This document shows positions 1 to 10,756 of a stretch of 64,000 nucleotides of DNA, piece by piece. Position numbers and translations under genes: made by a program. Source of the DNA: Tricholoma matsutake (Eukaryota; Basidiomycota; Agaricomycetes; Agaricales; Tricholomataceae); NCBI GenBank assembly GCA_026075535.2, contig AP026546.1, positions 10,932,242 through 10,996,241 of the forward strand. Direction: 5' to 3'. The notes under the pieces are model-generated. The model worked only from the letters and a program-made list of their open reading frames with translations, did not search any database and was not told where the DNA came from. Numbering within the stretch: the first letter of the stretch is position 1; the number at the start of each line of letters is the position of its first letter.

Positions 1-1456
1 GGTGGTAACCCTTGTTGGCGAAGAAGGGTGAAACTCCGGTGGAAGCTGAGGGAGCATTGTTGTATGCAAATTCCCCTAAGGGTAAAAGCTGGGACCAGTT
101 ATCCTGTTGGTAGTTGCAGAAGATCTGCAAGTACTGTTCGAGGGTCTGGTTGAGGCATTCAGTTTGTCTGTCACCTTCTGGATGGTAACCCGAAGTGAAA
201 TGGATTTTCATGTCCAGGGCTTGCCTGAGAGAGCGGAAGAAATGGGAAATGAACTCGGAACCCCGGTTGCAGGTGATGTGGGACAGAACACCATGTTTGG
301 AGAAGACGTGCATGATGAAGTTCTTGTGCTGTGATTTTGTTTACTGTGGGGATGAAGATACCCTGCTTGGAGAGTTGGTCTACAATGACTAGGATGGCAG
401 TGTGACCATTGGAGTCCAGTAACTGTTCGATAAAGTCCATGGAGATTGAGTTCCAAGGCCTTTCCAGGACTGGAAGTTGCTTCAGAAATCTGTAGGGTTT
501 GTGGTGGGGAGATTTGGAGTGTTTGCAGGTAGTACAAGACTTGCAAAAGTCCTGCACAAAGGTGTGGAGATTGGGCCAGACATATTTTTGTCAGATAAGC
601 TGAAGAGTTTTGTTTTGCCCATAGTGACCTGAGAGGATGTGGTCATGCTTGTATTGTAAGACTTTAAGATGGAGGTTTGCAACATCTGGAATGTAAATCT
701 GGTCAAAGTGGCAGAGACATCCACTGTCGTCTAGAGACCAATTTGGGGTGGATGGTGAAGGAAGGTGTGAGGAGGAGATGGGATCAAGAGGAAGTGAAGA
801 CCAAATATCGTTGTGGAGTTTTTCAATGTCCATGAGGACAGCTTGACAGAGGATCGGAGTAGCAAGGAAAGTGGCTCGGAGGGAGGATGTGAGTTGTTCT
901 TGAGTAAAGACTGGACAGAAGTTGTTTGGATTTACTGAGGCAAAGTCGCTATTTCCCCCTTTGCGATAGACGTCCCAGCATCTAGTGAGCACATCAGGTT
1001 TAGCCCCTAGTTTACCAGGGCGGAAGTGGGTGGTGAGGTTGAAATGTGAAAGGTATTCTGACCACCAAGCTTGACGACGAGTAAGGAGTTTTGTGGTACT
1101 GAAGTATTCCAAGTTTTTGTGATCCATGACCACATCTATTGGATTTCTGGAACCTTTGAGGTACTGTCGCCAGTGTTTGAAAGCTTCGAAGATAGCAAGA
1201 AGTTCCTTATTGTGGGTGTCATAGTTCAATTCAGCTGGGTTGAAGGAACGAGAGTGGAATGCAACCAGGTGGATTTCTCCATCCAAGGTATAGATGGAAA
1301 GGATTGCTGCTAAGGCGTAATCTGAGGCGTCTGTCTCCAAAATAATGTGGGAATCTGGTAGCTATTGAGTGAGTATGGGGGCATGAGTGAATTCTTCTTT
1401 TAGTTTGTTGAAGGCTTCTTGACATTTCTTGCCAAAGTCCCAAGGCATATGTTTCC
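1..1456 (-). pseudogene. Ty3/gypsy RNase H and integrase remnant (element A)
   Basis: The minus-strand frame at 1340-591 begins with the RNase H start METDASDYALAAILS. It continues through TDHKN-like (here MDHKNLEYF) and a chromovirus-type linker to an integrase zinc-binding region. A second frame (557-171) holds the integrase core start with SMDFIEQL. Near the left edge, minus-strand sequence reading about TECLNQTLEQYLQ carries the catalytic-glutamate segment in another frame. The RNase H segment really starts near 1443 (PWDFGKKCQEAF) in a different frame, so at least two frameshifts separate the parts. Neighbouring RT sequence resumes only at 2657, beyond the inserted LTR. Non-functional copy. 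Confidence 0.8.
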
Positions 1457-1461
1457 GGTGA

Positions 1462-2656
1462 TGATGCTCAATGTGGGAAAACCACCAAAACTGCCAACGA
1501 GGCAATCGATGATATTTGCGATGAGTCAGAGGAAGGTTGTGAGATGTTCCGAATGTTTGTGGTCAAACCTATGGGAAGATCACTAGTTAATACTAGTCAT
1601 AAAGGTAGTGCTATCAGGGATGAAGGTATTTGATGCGGTCCAATGGGGTATTGATCGATATCGAGGACGATCAATGAGATCAATGGCAAACGAGTTCTAT
1701 CGTCGATCATCGATATGTGAATTCCGAGGACCTTTTGATAGGTCGATAGTGTACAAAGAGTATGGCAAATGTCTATGAAGTGTTGGAAGGGTTGCTAGTG
1801 CTAATGACGAGAGGATTGAGGGAGGATTGAGGATGCGATGATCGCAGAGGTTTCTCGTTGATCGAGAAAACTTGCAGAGACTTTTGATCACTTTAGATAG
1901 TTGATCAGACGCTTAGAACTGTATATGAGACGATAGGTGAAGATGATTTCTTGTATTTCCCAAGTAGATACTACAGTGTTTTATATGTTTTAAAGAAACT
2001 TCCTAAAATGGAATGAGAAACATGTGTAGAACATGAGGCAAAAGATATGTGTTAAGGCACAAGGCCATAAAGGAGACTGGAATCTGAACAAGAAATATAT
2101 ATATCATATGATGAAAGAGTAATAAAGGGAAAGAACTAAAAAGAGACTGTCCTTTGTGTATAAACCATGCTAAGTCTCGCAATAATCCATCCAGCGGGTT
2201 CTGTATGCGATAGGGACTTGAAACGAGGCTGACCTATGATCAGCAGGTTTGGTCACAAGTTGGAATACATCCTAGTGCATGGTCTTCCACCATTTAGATA
2301 ATGAAGGCGGTGCCCGATGTCACTCGTAGTCTCTCGATATCGATCAATGATGGTTGATGATGGTTGATGATGGTTGATGATATTCAATTGCAGTTGTGGC
2401 TGTTTGAAGTTGATTTGGGATGCTCAATGGTCATGTAGAGGGATCTTAGGGGCTTTTGGGGTAGTCCTAAGGTTGTGCAATGTGGGCTCTTGATACGATT
2501 GATGTCGCTGGTGATGTTTCAATGTGATCAATATGATATCGTGATCCATAGACTGGGTTGCGCTGCGTCTGGGACATTGTAGGAGCTAGCTGATGTGATT
2601 AGAATGATGTTAAAGTGGTGAATCGGTCCTTGAGCCGAGGAGACAACCTATGACCA
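1462..2656. mobile_element. Solo LTR inserted in element A pol
   Basis: A 1,195-bp non-coding block begins TGATGCTCAATG and ends CTATGACCA. It is flanked on both sides by GGTGA (1457-1461 and 2657-2661), a 5-bp target-site duplication. It lies exactly between the RT end (PLTRLT) and the RNase H start (RKHMPWDFGKKC) of element A, which would otherwise be adjacent. TG...CA ends plus a 5-bp duplication are the signature of a solo LTR. It contains AATAAA near 2120 and a short GATGGTT repeat near 2346-2383. Orientation was not determined. Confidence 0.75.
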
Positions 2657-4182
2657 GGTGAGTCTGGTGAGTGGAATGACGATGTTGGAATATCCATGGA
2701 TGAACCATTGGTAGAAGTTGCAGAATCCCAGGAAGGATTGGATATCCTTAACCTTTTGAGGTTCGGGCCAGTCAAGGATGGTTTTGACTTTATCTTTGGA
2801 CATCTGGAGCCCATCTGGAGAGAGGATGAACCCCAAGTATTCCACGCTGTCTTTATGGAACTCACATTTCTGTGGAGCAGCATAGAGGCCATTCTTCCAG
2901 AGTCTCCGGAGGACTTCCTTGATGTGAGCCTTGTGTTGACTCATGTTGTTGGAGTAGATTAAGATATCATCGAGATAGCCAATGACACTGACATCTAATA
3001 GGTCACTGAAGATGTCATTCATGAGGCGCTGGAAGGCAGCAGGTGCGTTGGTGAGTCTGAAAGGAACTACCAGCTACTCGAAAGAACCATAGCACATGCG
3101 GAAAGTGGTCTTCCATTCATCTCCCTCAGCAATGCGGACTAAGTGATAAGCATGCCGGAGGTCAATTTTGGTGAACACACGTGCCTTTCCCGGAGAGTCC
3201 AGGAGGTCCGAGATTAGAGGAAGTGGGTAGTGGTCCTTTTTTGAGATGCGATTGAGTCCCTAGTAGTCGACGCAAAGTCGGAGACTCCCATCCTTTTTCT
3301 TGACAAAGAGTATAGGAGCGCTGTGAGGGGATTTGGAGGGGTGGATGAAGCCTGAACAAACATTTTCTTCAATGAATATTTGGAGAGCCTCGAGCTCAGA
3401 GGGAGAGAGGGAGTACATGCGACCTGGAGGTGGGGGAGCATTATCCTCCGTCTCTATCTTGAGGTCATAAGGATGGTGTGGAGAAAGGGTGTCAGCTTTT
3501 TGTTTATTGAAAACATCCGCAAATTTGTGATATTCTTCCGGAACATCAGAAAGGTCCAGGGGATTTCTGGACACTGCCAAGGATTTAGCCGCCAGTCCTT
3601 CCAGGGAGAATGTCATCTGAAAGGTGACAGCCCCAGGAAGTTTGCTTGTGCGCATGTTAGCAGTGGCATTGATGAAAGAGATCTCAGGAGGTACAAATTT
3701 CGAGGGTTTAGTGATTATGGGGTTTTCGTGGGTGGAAGGTTCAGAGTTGAAGGTGACTCACACAAGATAGGAGAGTCGGAGGACGTCAAGGGGGCAGGAC
3801 CTCTTTGAACTGCAGAATGGAAATTTATTTGGCCTGAAGACCAGTCAATCAATGGATTGTATTACTTCAGCCAGTTATGACCAAGTACTGCAGAACAGGA
3901 AGAGTCCAGCGAGGTTACATAAAATGTCAGATTGAACACTTCACCAGATGGAAAAGTGACCAGAAGTTCCACGACTTGAGTTATGGTGGAGTTACAAGTT
4001 CCATCAAATAGTCGGAGTCCAATTGTAGGAATGATTTTGGTACTAAGTTGGTTGTCCCACACAAATGATGAATTGAGGAAACAATGTGAGGCACCAGAGT
4101 CAATAAGAGTTTGGATTTTTAGGGATTGTTTGGAAAGGGATAACAGGATGGTAAGGGATTCAGGATCAGAAAGAGCAGACAC
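2657..4182 (-). pseudogene. Ty3/gypsy protease and reverse transcriptase remnant (element A)
   Basis: The protease frame (4182-3862) carries the aspartic-protease motif LIDSGASHCF followed by VLGHNWL. The RT spans three frames. At 3655-3260 it reaches [13 protein letters not shown] and hits a stop. A middle segment has a stop after CYGSFE near 3074. At 3022-2648 it contains the catalytic box [11 protein letters not shown] and the thumb FLGFCNFY. The catalytic aspartates of YLDD are retained, but in-frame stops prevent a polyprotein. The solo LTR at 1462-2656 starts directly after the RT. Domain assignment is firm. Confidence 0.85.
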
Positions 4183-4262
4183 GTTGAGATGGACATAAGC
4201 AGCCAGTTGGGAAAGGTCGATGCAACCCTCAGCCCCAATGGCATGTTCCTGAGGGTTGCGGA

Positions 4263-5527
4263 CTATTTTTTTGGGTCCACAGAGTCCAGCTTGGACTCAG
4301 TGACTGCTGCAGCATGGGCTTTGGCCCCTTTGGACTTCGGACAATTCCCGGCTCCATGTCCTTTCTTGCTGCAGTAGAGGCAAAGTCCTTCCTTCATGTG
4401 GCATTCACGCTCATCTCCAGTTAGTTTACCATCTTTCCCCAACTTGTCAGAAATAGAGTTTTTTGGCTTGTCCTTCTGGAAGTTGTTCTTTGACCCAGAG
4501 GAGCTGCCGGACAAGGATTGGTTTGTGCGGTTGGTGCTGGATGAGGGCTGGGGTTTGGGCTGAGTGTTGGAATTGGAGCTAGAAGAACGTTTAGATTCCT
4601 TCTTTCTGGTGTGTGCGGAATTTCCGGGGTCTTTGTTTCTAAGCAGGTTTCTTCTTCCTGCATCCAATAGATGTTGTCAGCATCCTGGGCTTTAAGATGT
4701 AGGGATGCTAGAGTTTCAGGTCGTCCCCCCGTAAGACTTCTATGTGGAGACGGAGCGGAAGACCATGGAAATACTGGTCACAAAGAGCAGCCTCATTCCA
4801 GTTGACCCAGGAAGCTAAGGAATACCTCATAGTTCCACATCCAATGGGCAGAATTTGTTGGGTCGTTGAGTCCAGGTTCAAACCAGCTAAGAGCTGACCC
4901 TTTGAGGTAGGAAAGGATGAATAGAATTTTTTTTTCGTCAGAGGCGAATACCTGAGGACGATTGTGGAAGTGAAGGATGCACAAGACTAGGAAGTCCCGA
5001 AGTTTCCAGGGATTAGCCCCATCGAAAGTATCAGGATCACAAACTTTGATCTTCTCAGTCTTGGGTGCTTGGTTCTGCTGGAGGGTTTGGAGACTATCTG
5101 AGAGCTCAAAGAGAGCATCAAGAAACCTATCTCCTGGATCAGGATTTCTGCCAATGGGAGGTAGAGGGTTGTCAGGGTCATCAGGATCGGGGTCATCCCC
5201 GGGGCTGTCAGGTCCACTGGGAAGTCCGTCCTCTTTACCTGGACCTTCCTCGTCGAAGGGGTTAGGTTGCCCAACATTCTCTACATACTCAAGTGGAGTC
5301 GTATTCCAAGGGGTCTCTGGAGGTTGAGACATGATGTTGGCACTGATGGAGGGTGCTCCTGAACTGATTTGCCTGAAGATGTTGGATGGTCTGGTGGATG
5401 CACCAAAAGTTGAAGCATGTCTAGGGGAAGGAAGTATGGATCGGCGTATTGCTGATAATCCTGGTACTGGGCCAGCATGGTGGGAGTATCTTGTAGTTCG
5501 TTGGGTTTGTGACTCAGTAGGAGTCAT
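4263..5527 (-). pseudogene. Ty3/gypsy gag remnant (element A)
   Basis: The minus-strand frame 5527-4793 is a capsid-like protein with a proline/aspartate-rich segment (DSPGDDPDPDDPDNP) and a capsid region around FDGANPWKLRDFLV. A downstream frame (4667-4263) carries a CCHC zinc knuckle, CLYCSKKGHGAGNC, preceded by a Ser/Asn/Gln-rich linker. The two parts are in different frames, so the gene is broken around 4670-4790. The knuckle and the position upstream of the protease identify it as gag. The METH start at 5527 is the first in frame but is not otherwise supported. Confidence 0.75.
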
Positions 5528-5715
5528 AAGGAAAGATGGGATGGTTTTGATGAGAGAAGTGAGAGTTTGTAAATACTGTTAAGTACTGAACTTGAAGGGG
5601 AAGTCATCGGAATTCCAGTCGTACCCAGACGATAGAAGTTGTAGAGGATGGATCAAGTAAGACAGGGAATCCTACAGAAATCCGGGGCAGGGTTTACTTG
5701 ATGTGTCGTACCAAG

Positions 5716-6211
5716 TGGGGGAGCAGAAAGGACTTGGCTTCAACTTATAAGAAGTTGTGCCCTTCTCCTTGTCAAGTGTCCTAATTTCAAGGCGAGGGTA
5801 AGGAAGATGACCAGAGGTCCAGAGAGTTTCCGGAGAGGATGAGCAAGAGTGTGAGAATGACTTAAGAATGTAATTGAAGTTTAAAGAGGATAGGATTAAG
5901 TGGGAGACTTGGTTGATTTACAAACTGGCAATACAAAATGGAAGTAGCTAGCTTAAATACTAAGGTTGGAGTTTCTGAGGCTGTGGCTAATATGAAAACT
6001 GGCTTCCAAGGCAATTCCTGAAACTGTTTCACCTAATTGGAAATGAGGGAATTTCGCCTCTAGGCAGTGCTGCTGATAGGAGGTGGGCTGTGATGTAAGG
6101 CAGCCGGGAAGGGGGGCAGAAAATGATTGGAAGTCTGGTCGGAAGAATCGGTCTTGACAGCCCAGCCATTTGCTTGAGTGCGCCTGGGCCAGGACATTTT
6201 AGCTGCCCACA
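5716..6211 (-). repeat. Putative 5' LTR of element A
   Basis: On the plus strand the segment starts TGGGGGAGCAG and ends AGCTGCCCACA, so it has TG...CA ends. On the minus strand it is followed by a primer-binding-like TGGTACGACAC next to its inner edge (5703-5713). It sits upstream of gag in the right place. The partner LTR is outside the window, so the extent is an inference. Confidence 0.45.
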
Positions 6212-6267
6212 TCAGATATAAGAAATATGAATACCTTTCGGATGGTTGAGGGATTAACTAAGCTAGA

Positions 6268-6703
6268 AAGCACATCAGCTTTTGATCTTTGATTACCTGC
6301 CACCATACAGCTATGTGTTGCATACCTGACAAGGCAGAGTAAGAAGGGAGGCTCTCACCTTGGGAAGCCTGTCTGAGTCATCACCACTACTCATGCCAAC
6401 ACTGACACATACCCTGAACGCTGAACACCGCATCAGATATGGGAAGCATTAACAGTTTTGTCAAGGCAAATGGGCTTTGGGATGAACTAAAGTAAAAAAA
6501 AAAGCATCAGTTCTCGATCGTTGATTGCCTGCCACTGTACAACTACACGTCGCTTGCGCCAATTTCCCAGGCTTGAGTAATGGGCGGGTGTTGCATATTT
6601 GACAGGCCAGGGTAAGAAAGGAGGCTCTCACCTTGAGGTGCCATCAGACACATTGAGAAGCTTATCGTCACTGCTACATCAAGCCAACACTGGCACATAC
6701 ATG
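6268..6703 (+). repeat. Diverged direct duplication between elements A and B
   Basis: Two copies of a 150-200-bp sequence lie in the same orientation. Copy 1 (about 6268-6412) and copy 2 (about 6506-6703) share GATTACCTGCCAC/GATTGCCTGCCAC, then a GTTGCATA(C/T)... block, AGGAGGCTCTCACCTTG, and CCAACACTG(A/G)CACATAC. Copy 2 has about 30 extra bases (the CGTCGCTTGCGCC stretch). No coding potential is evident. It borders the truncated LTR of element B. Confidence 0.6.
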
Positions 6704-6708
6704 GAGGT

Positions 6709-6842
6709 GCAAGGGAAAATTAGTAATAAAATCCGGAAAAATCATAGAAAATGAAGAATAGAAGGAAATGAGGTGGGGAAAAATATGGGACAAACATAAA
6801 AAATAGGAAAAACACACAGGGCACCCCCTTAGTCCCCTTACA
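6709..6842 (-). repeat. Truncated 3' LTR of element B
   Basis: On the minus strand the LTR starts TGTAAGGGGACTAAGG, matching the 12463 end of the 5' LTR. Identity continues for 134 bp to TTTTCCCTTGC and then stops abruptly. The 5' LTR continues at that point with a TATA-like TTTATATTTAG segment. Confidence 0.8.
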
Positions 6843-6856
6843 TCACCCCCTCTCTA
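6843..6856 (-). promoter_or_regulatory. Polypurine tract of element B
   Basis: Directly before the LTR start, the minus strand reads TTAGAGAGGGGGTGA. A purine-rich run abutting TGTAAGG is the expected plus-strand primer of an LTR retrotransposon. It overlaps the last pol codons' vicinity. Confidence 0.65.
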
Positions 6857-9800
6857 AGATGCATTGCCCCGATGCATTCGAAATCGTATACGACCAAAGT
6901 CCGTGACTTGAATGCGACACGGTGCAGCAGTGTGCCGTCGGTGGAATTCCTTGATTAACCGAGGGGCATTTACGTCAGACTCTTCGACCCATGAGTTCTC
7001 CTCATACCCATAACCCTTCCAATGTACCAAATACTGGAGTTTTCCTCGACGCAAACGGCTGTCCAAGATTGACTCGACTTCATATTGGGGTTCTCCCTCG
7101 ATCACTGTAGGTGGTGGTGGTGGGTGTGAATGGCATCCCGGGAACGGATCTGGGGGAGCTGGAAGCAATTTGACGACATGGAAGACGGGATGGAGTCTGG
7201 ACATGGAGGCTGGGAGGCGTAGACGATAGGCATGTGTTCCAACGCACTTGACAATGGGGAAAGGTCCCAAGAAGCGATGAGCAAGTTTCTTGGATGGACG
7301 TGTAGTGGAGATGTCACTGGAGTCAAGATAAACTCGATCACCAACCTTGTACTGAGGGGTTGGGGAGTGGCGCTGGTTGTAAAATCGCGCCATGTCGTCC
7401 TTCGCCTTTGCTAAAGCTGCCCTTGCCTCCTCCAAGTTATCCCTCATGCGTTCTGTGAACTCATTCACTGTCTCGATGTGTGAGGGAGTTTGGCGAGGTT
7501 CAAATCCCATGCGTGGATGTCGTCCAGTGTCTAAGAGGAAAGGGGTCTGTTGAGTGGAAGCATGGACATGGTTGTTGTACCCAAACTCGGCCAAAGGAAG
7601 GAGATCATCCCAATCGTCCTGGCGTTCATTGACAAAGAGGCGGATGTACTGCTCCAGTTCCTGGTTGACTCGCTCCGTCTGGCCATCAGTTTGTGGGTGA
7701 TAAGCAGTTGAAGCGAGGAGTTTGATCCCCAGGAGTCGGTACAGCTCACGAGTGAACTCTGCCATGAACTGAGGGCCACAATCCGAGAGGAAGGCACTAG
7801 GAAGTCCATGTAATTTCCACACGTGGTGGAGGTAGAGTCGAGCGGCACCTAGGGCACTGACAGTGGTGTGAGTGGGAATGAAGTGAGCGCGTTTTCCCAC
7901 TGAGTCAACTGTGCACATCACCGCATCAAACCCGTTTGACTCTGGCAATTCCACCACAAAGTCGACGCTGATGACATCCCAACGACTCTCTGGAACAGGA
8001 AGAGGGTGTAGGTCACCAATAGGTTTGCGACGAGGGACCTTGGTGCGTAAGCAAAGGTCACAAGTGCGACAATACTGACCAATGAGCCGTGACATTTGTG
8101 GCCACCAATAGTTCCGTGAGATGAGCTCCAAGGTCTTCCAGCATCCGGGGTGGCCAGCAATCTGTGAGCCATGGTGTTGGGATATGATGCGCCGGCGAAG
8201 GTCAGGGTGATTGGGAACATAGATGCGATCCCTGAAATACAACAAGTCCTCCTTTTCAGCCCACTCTGCCGCACGTAAGGAAAGGGTTGATCCCTTCCTC
8301 AGTTCTTTAACAGCTCGGGCGACAACATCCTCATGTAAACCGCTACAGTTTGCGCAACGAATGTCACGTAGAATGTCCCGCTCCTCACCCTGGGGTACGA
8401 TGCCCTCCAGTGCCCGAATGGTGAACAGGTCTGGCTGCAACAGCACAATGTTTTGGTTGTCACCGCTGCCATCCCCATGGTCTGCACATCGGGATAGGGC
8501 ATCGGTCATCCCCATGCTGCGACCCGGACGGTGGTGCAAGGAGAAGTCGAATCTAGATAGATACAGGGACCAACGAGCTTGACGACGGTTCAATTTCTTG
8601 GCCGTCATGAAGTACTCGAGGTTCTTGTGATCCGTCCAAATTTCCACCTTGTGTTGGGCACCCTCGAGGAAGTGTCGCCACTCCTCAAGTGCACGCATTA
8701 TCACCAACATCTCCTTGTCATGGATCTCGTAGTTTCTCTCTACAGCACTAAGGCTTTTGGAGTAGAACGCAACAGGATGCCACTTCTGGTCCTCCGGAGA
8801 CTGCTGAGACAACACAGCGCCCATCGCAAAGTCAGAACTGTCGGCTTCTACACGAAAAGGACGCGAATCATCAGCAAAGGTAAGGATCAGAGCGGAAGTG
8901 ACCATCTCCTTAAGCTTTTCGAACGCCTCCTGTTGGGCATTATCCCACCTCCATGCCTCCTTTCCTGTCAAGTCGAACAGCGGTCGTGCATGATGTGAGA
9001 AATCCTTGATAAAACGCCGATAAAAATTGATGAAGCCCAGGAAAGACTGCACCTCCTTCTTGTTTGTGGGCGTCGGCCAAGCTGTGACCCCGTTTACCTT
9101 GATAGGATCCATCTCCACTTGACCCTCCGAGATAATCAGGCCGAGGTACTCGATCTTGGTCCTTTCGAACTCACATTTGTCCTGACGAAGGTAGAGTTTG
9201 TACCGTCGAAGTCGCTCTAGGACGAGGCGTGTGATGCGACGGTGCTCTTCAACCGTGCGAGTGAAGATGAGGATGTCGTCGAGATAGATGCAGACAACAC
9301 CTTCGAGGATGAGGTCATGGAAGATGTCGTTCATCATGGTCTGAAAGGTGGCAGGGCTATTAGTAAGGCCAAAGAACATGACAAGCGGTTCAAAAAGACC
9401 ACGGTTGGTACGAAAGGCTGCCTTCCACTCATCTCCCTCCTTTATCCTCACATTATTATAGCCCCAACGGACATCGAGCTTGGTGAAGTATCGGGCTCCA
9501 CGGAGCTGGTTTACGAGTTCGGAGATGAGGGGTAGTGGGTAGCGATTTTTGACTGTGATGTTGTTGAGTCTTCTGTAGTCTTGAACCGGTCGAAGTGAGC
9601 CATCCTTCTTCTTGACAAAGAAAAAGGGAGAGGCCATGGGTGACTTCGATGGTCGAATACGTCCAGAGGCCAGGTGCTCGTCGATGAACTGGTCAAGCTG
9701 CCGTTGTTCCTCCGGAGAGAGAGGATAGACCTTGCAGGATGAAGGGGTTGCGCCGGGGGTGAGTTCGATCGCGTGATCCCATGGCTTATGCGCAGGAAGA

Positions 9801-10756
9801 GAGTCGAATGACTCCTTGGAGAACACGTCTTCAAACTCATGGAGATGAGGGAGTAAGGAGTTAGTAGAGGATTTAGCAGCGTTGTTTTTGTGGAAGGCCT
9901 CGGCGAGGCGTTGGGATATGTTCGATGTGGCACACACCTCATGCGATGAGCAAATCACAGTGAAGAAGATCCGATCACCCTCCTCCACTTCCTCTGGGTC
10001 CTCATCATCATCATCCGAGTCCGGCATTAGATCAGGAACCCCTTCCAATTCCACTTCAGGTATAGGCAGGGGTCCAGCACGACACTTCTGAGTTCGTCGT
10101 ATTGCCGCCTTCTGTCCACGATGTTCTTGCCTGGCTTCTGTGAAACACGTCCGACAGCAGGATGGACATCGGCTCATGGTAACCTCCCCGGTGCGCCAGT
10201 CGACCTCTGGGTTATGGTCTCGAAGCCATGGATATCCCAAAATCGCCTTTTGCTTTCCTAATTGAGTGACAGCAAAAAGGGCACGCTCACTATGATCTTT
10301 GTAACGGAGAACCAGGTCTGCAACCTCTCGGATGGCACCAGCTTCATTTGGGGATCCATCCACGTTATATACAGGTATCGGACGTGAGAGTGAGCGAGTA
10401 TTTAGACGATGTTGTTGTACCAGATGGGAATCGATGAAGAGACCAGTCGCACCAGAGTCCAGGAGCGCAGAGACACCGAGTATCTGTCCAGTGTCGGTCG
10501 TCTGCAGTTCGATGGCTAGGTTTAAGGAATGTGCAGAGGGAGTGGATGCCACAATATACTTGCGTGGTAGTTTACGCTCCCATGATTTAATTTTGGGACG
10601 TGGAGTAGAAGGAGAGATGGGGAGAGCAGGTACGTCTTTAGCCAACTTCGAAGGGTCAGAGAGGGGAGCAGTCACAGAAATGGATTCATTCTCCAGGGAT
10701 TCAACTGACAAGACTTCAAAGCGGTTATGGACAGGCAGTGAGGGCGTACGATTCAC
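6854..10756 (-). CDS. pol: Pol polyprotein of chromovirus B (PR-RT-RH-IN-chromodomain)
   Basis: The 1,300-residue frame has no stop. Domains in order: aspartic protease with LLDSGATGLF at about 99-108; RT at about 365-540 with LDVRWGYNN and the catalytic YLDD at 491-494; RNase H at about 635-760 (EADSSDFAMG, TDHKNLEYF, DALSR); integrase zinc-binding region with H862, H869, C899 and C902; integrase core with D932, D992 and E1028 (SVDFVVELP, SDCGPQF, TERVNQE); and a chromodomain at about 1223-1275 (YEVESILDSR, YLVHWKGYG, NSWVEESD). The chromodomain is thought to tether integration to modified histones. The frame is -1 relative to gag and is open upstream of position 10756, where the codon is GTG, so expression by frameshifting or reinitiation is likely rather than a normal ATG start. 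All catalytic residues are present. Confidence 0.93.
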   Translation of the reverse strand: MNRTPSLPVHNRFEVLSVESLENESISVTAPLSDPSKLAKDVPALPISPSTPRPKIKSWERKLPRKYIVASTPSAHSLNLAIELQTTDTGQILGVSALLDSGATGLFIDSHLVQQHRLNTRSLSRPIPVYNVDGSPNEAGAIREVADLVLRYKDHSERALFAVTQLGKQKAILGYPWLRDHNPEVDWRTGEVTMSRCPSCCRTCFTEARQEHRGQKAAIRRTQKCRAGPLPIPEVELEGVPDLMPDSDDDDEDPEEVEEGDRIFFTVICSSHEVCATSNISQRLAEAFHKNNAAKSSTNSLLPHLHEFEDVFSKESFDSLPAHKPWDHAIELTPGATPSSCKVYPLSPEEQRQLDQFIDEHLASGRIRPSKSPMASPFFFVKKKDGSLRPVQDYRRLNNITVKNRYPLPLISELVNQLRGARYFTKLDVRWGYNNVRIKEGDEWKAAFRTNRGLFEPLVMFFGLTNSPATFQTMMNDIFHDLILEGVVCIYLDDILIFTRTVEEHRRITRLVLERLRRYKLYLRQDKCEFERTKIEYLGLIISEGQVEMDPIKVNGVTAWPTPTNKKEVQSFLGFINFYRRFIKDFSHHARPLFDLTGKEAWRWDNAQQEAFEKLKEMVTSALILTFADDSRPFRVEADSSDFAMGAVLSQQSPEDQKWHPVAFYSKSLSAVERNYEIHDKEMLVIMRALEEWRHFLEGAQHKVEIWTDHKNLEYFMTAKKLNRRQARWSLYLSRFDFSLHHRPGRSMGMTDALSRCADHGDGSGDNQNIVLLQPDLFTIRALEGIVPQGEERDILRDIRCANCSGLHEDVVARAVKELRKGSTLSLRAAEWAEKEDLLYFRDRIYVPNHPDLRRRIISQHHGSQIAGHPGCWKTLELISRNYWWPQMSRLIGQYCRTCDLCLRTKVPRRKPIGDLHPLPVPESRWDVISVDFVVELPESNGFDAVMCTVDSVGKRAHFIPTHTTVSALGAARLYLHHVWKLHGLPSAFLSDCGPQFMAEFTRELYRLLGIKLLASTAYHPQTDGQTERVNQELEQYIRLFVNERQDDWDDLLPLAEFGYNNHVHASTQQTPFLLDTGRHPRMGFEPRQTPSHIETVNEFTERMRDNLEEARAALAKAKDDMARFYNQRHSPTPQYKVGDRVYLDSSDISTTRPSKKLAHRFLGPFPIVKCVGTHAYRLRLPASMSRLHPVFHVVKLLPAPPDPFPGCHSHPPPPPTVIEGEPQYEVESILDSRLRRGKLQYLVHWKGYGYEENSWVEESDVNAPRLIKEFHRRHTAAPCRIQVTDFGRIRFRMHRGNAS

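Larger units (their letters stand above)
1..6211 (-). mobile_element. Ty3/gypsy retrotransposon A, degraded, 3' end outside window
   Basis: Reading on the minus strand, gag, aspartic protease, reverse transcriptase, RNase H and integrase follow in Ty3/gypsy order, and an LTR-like segment lies upstream of gag at 5716-6211. Every open frame is broken by stops or frameshifts, and a solo LTR splits pol. The integrase runs off the left edge, so the 3' LTR is not visible. The element is a fossil that could not move on its own products. The domain order is clear; the exact right boundary is inferred from TG/CA ends. Confidence 0.85.
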
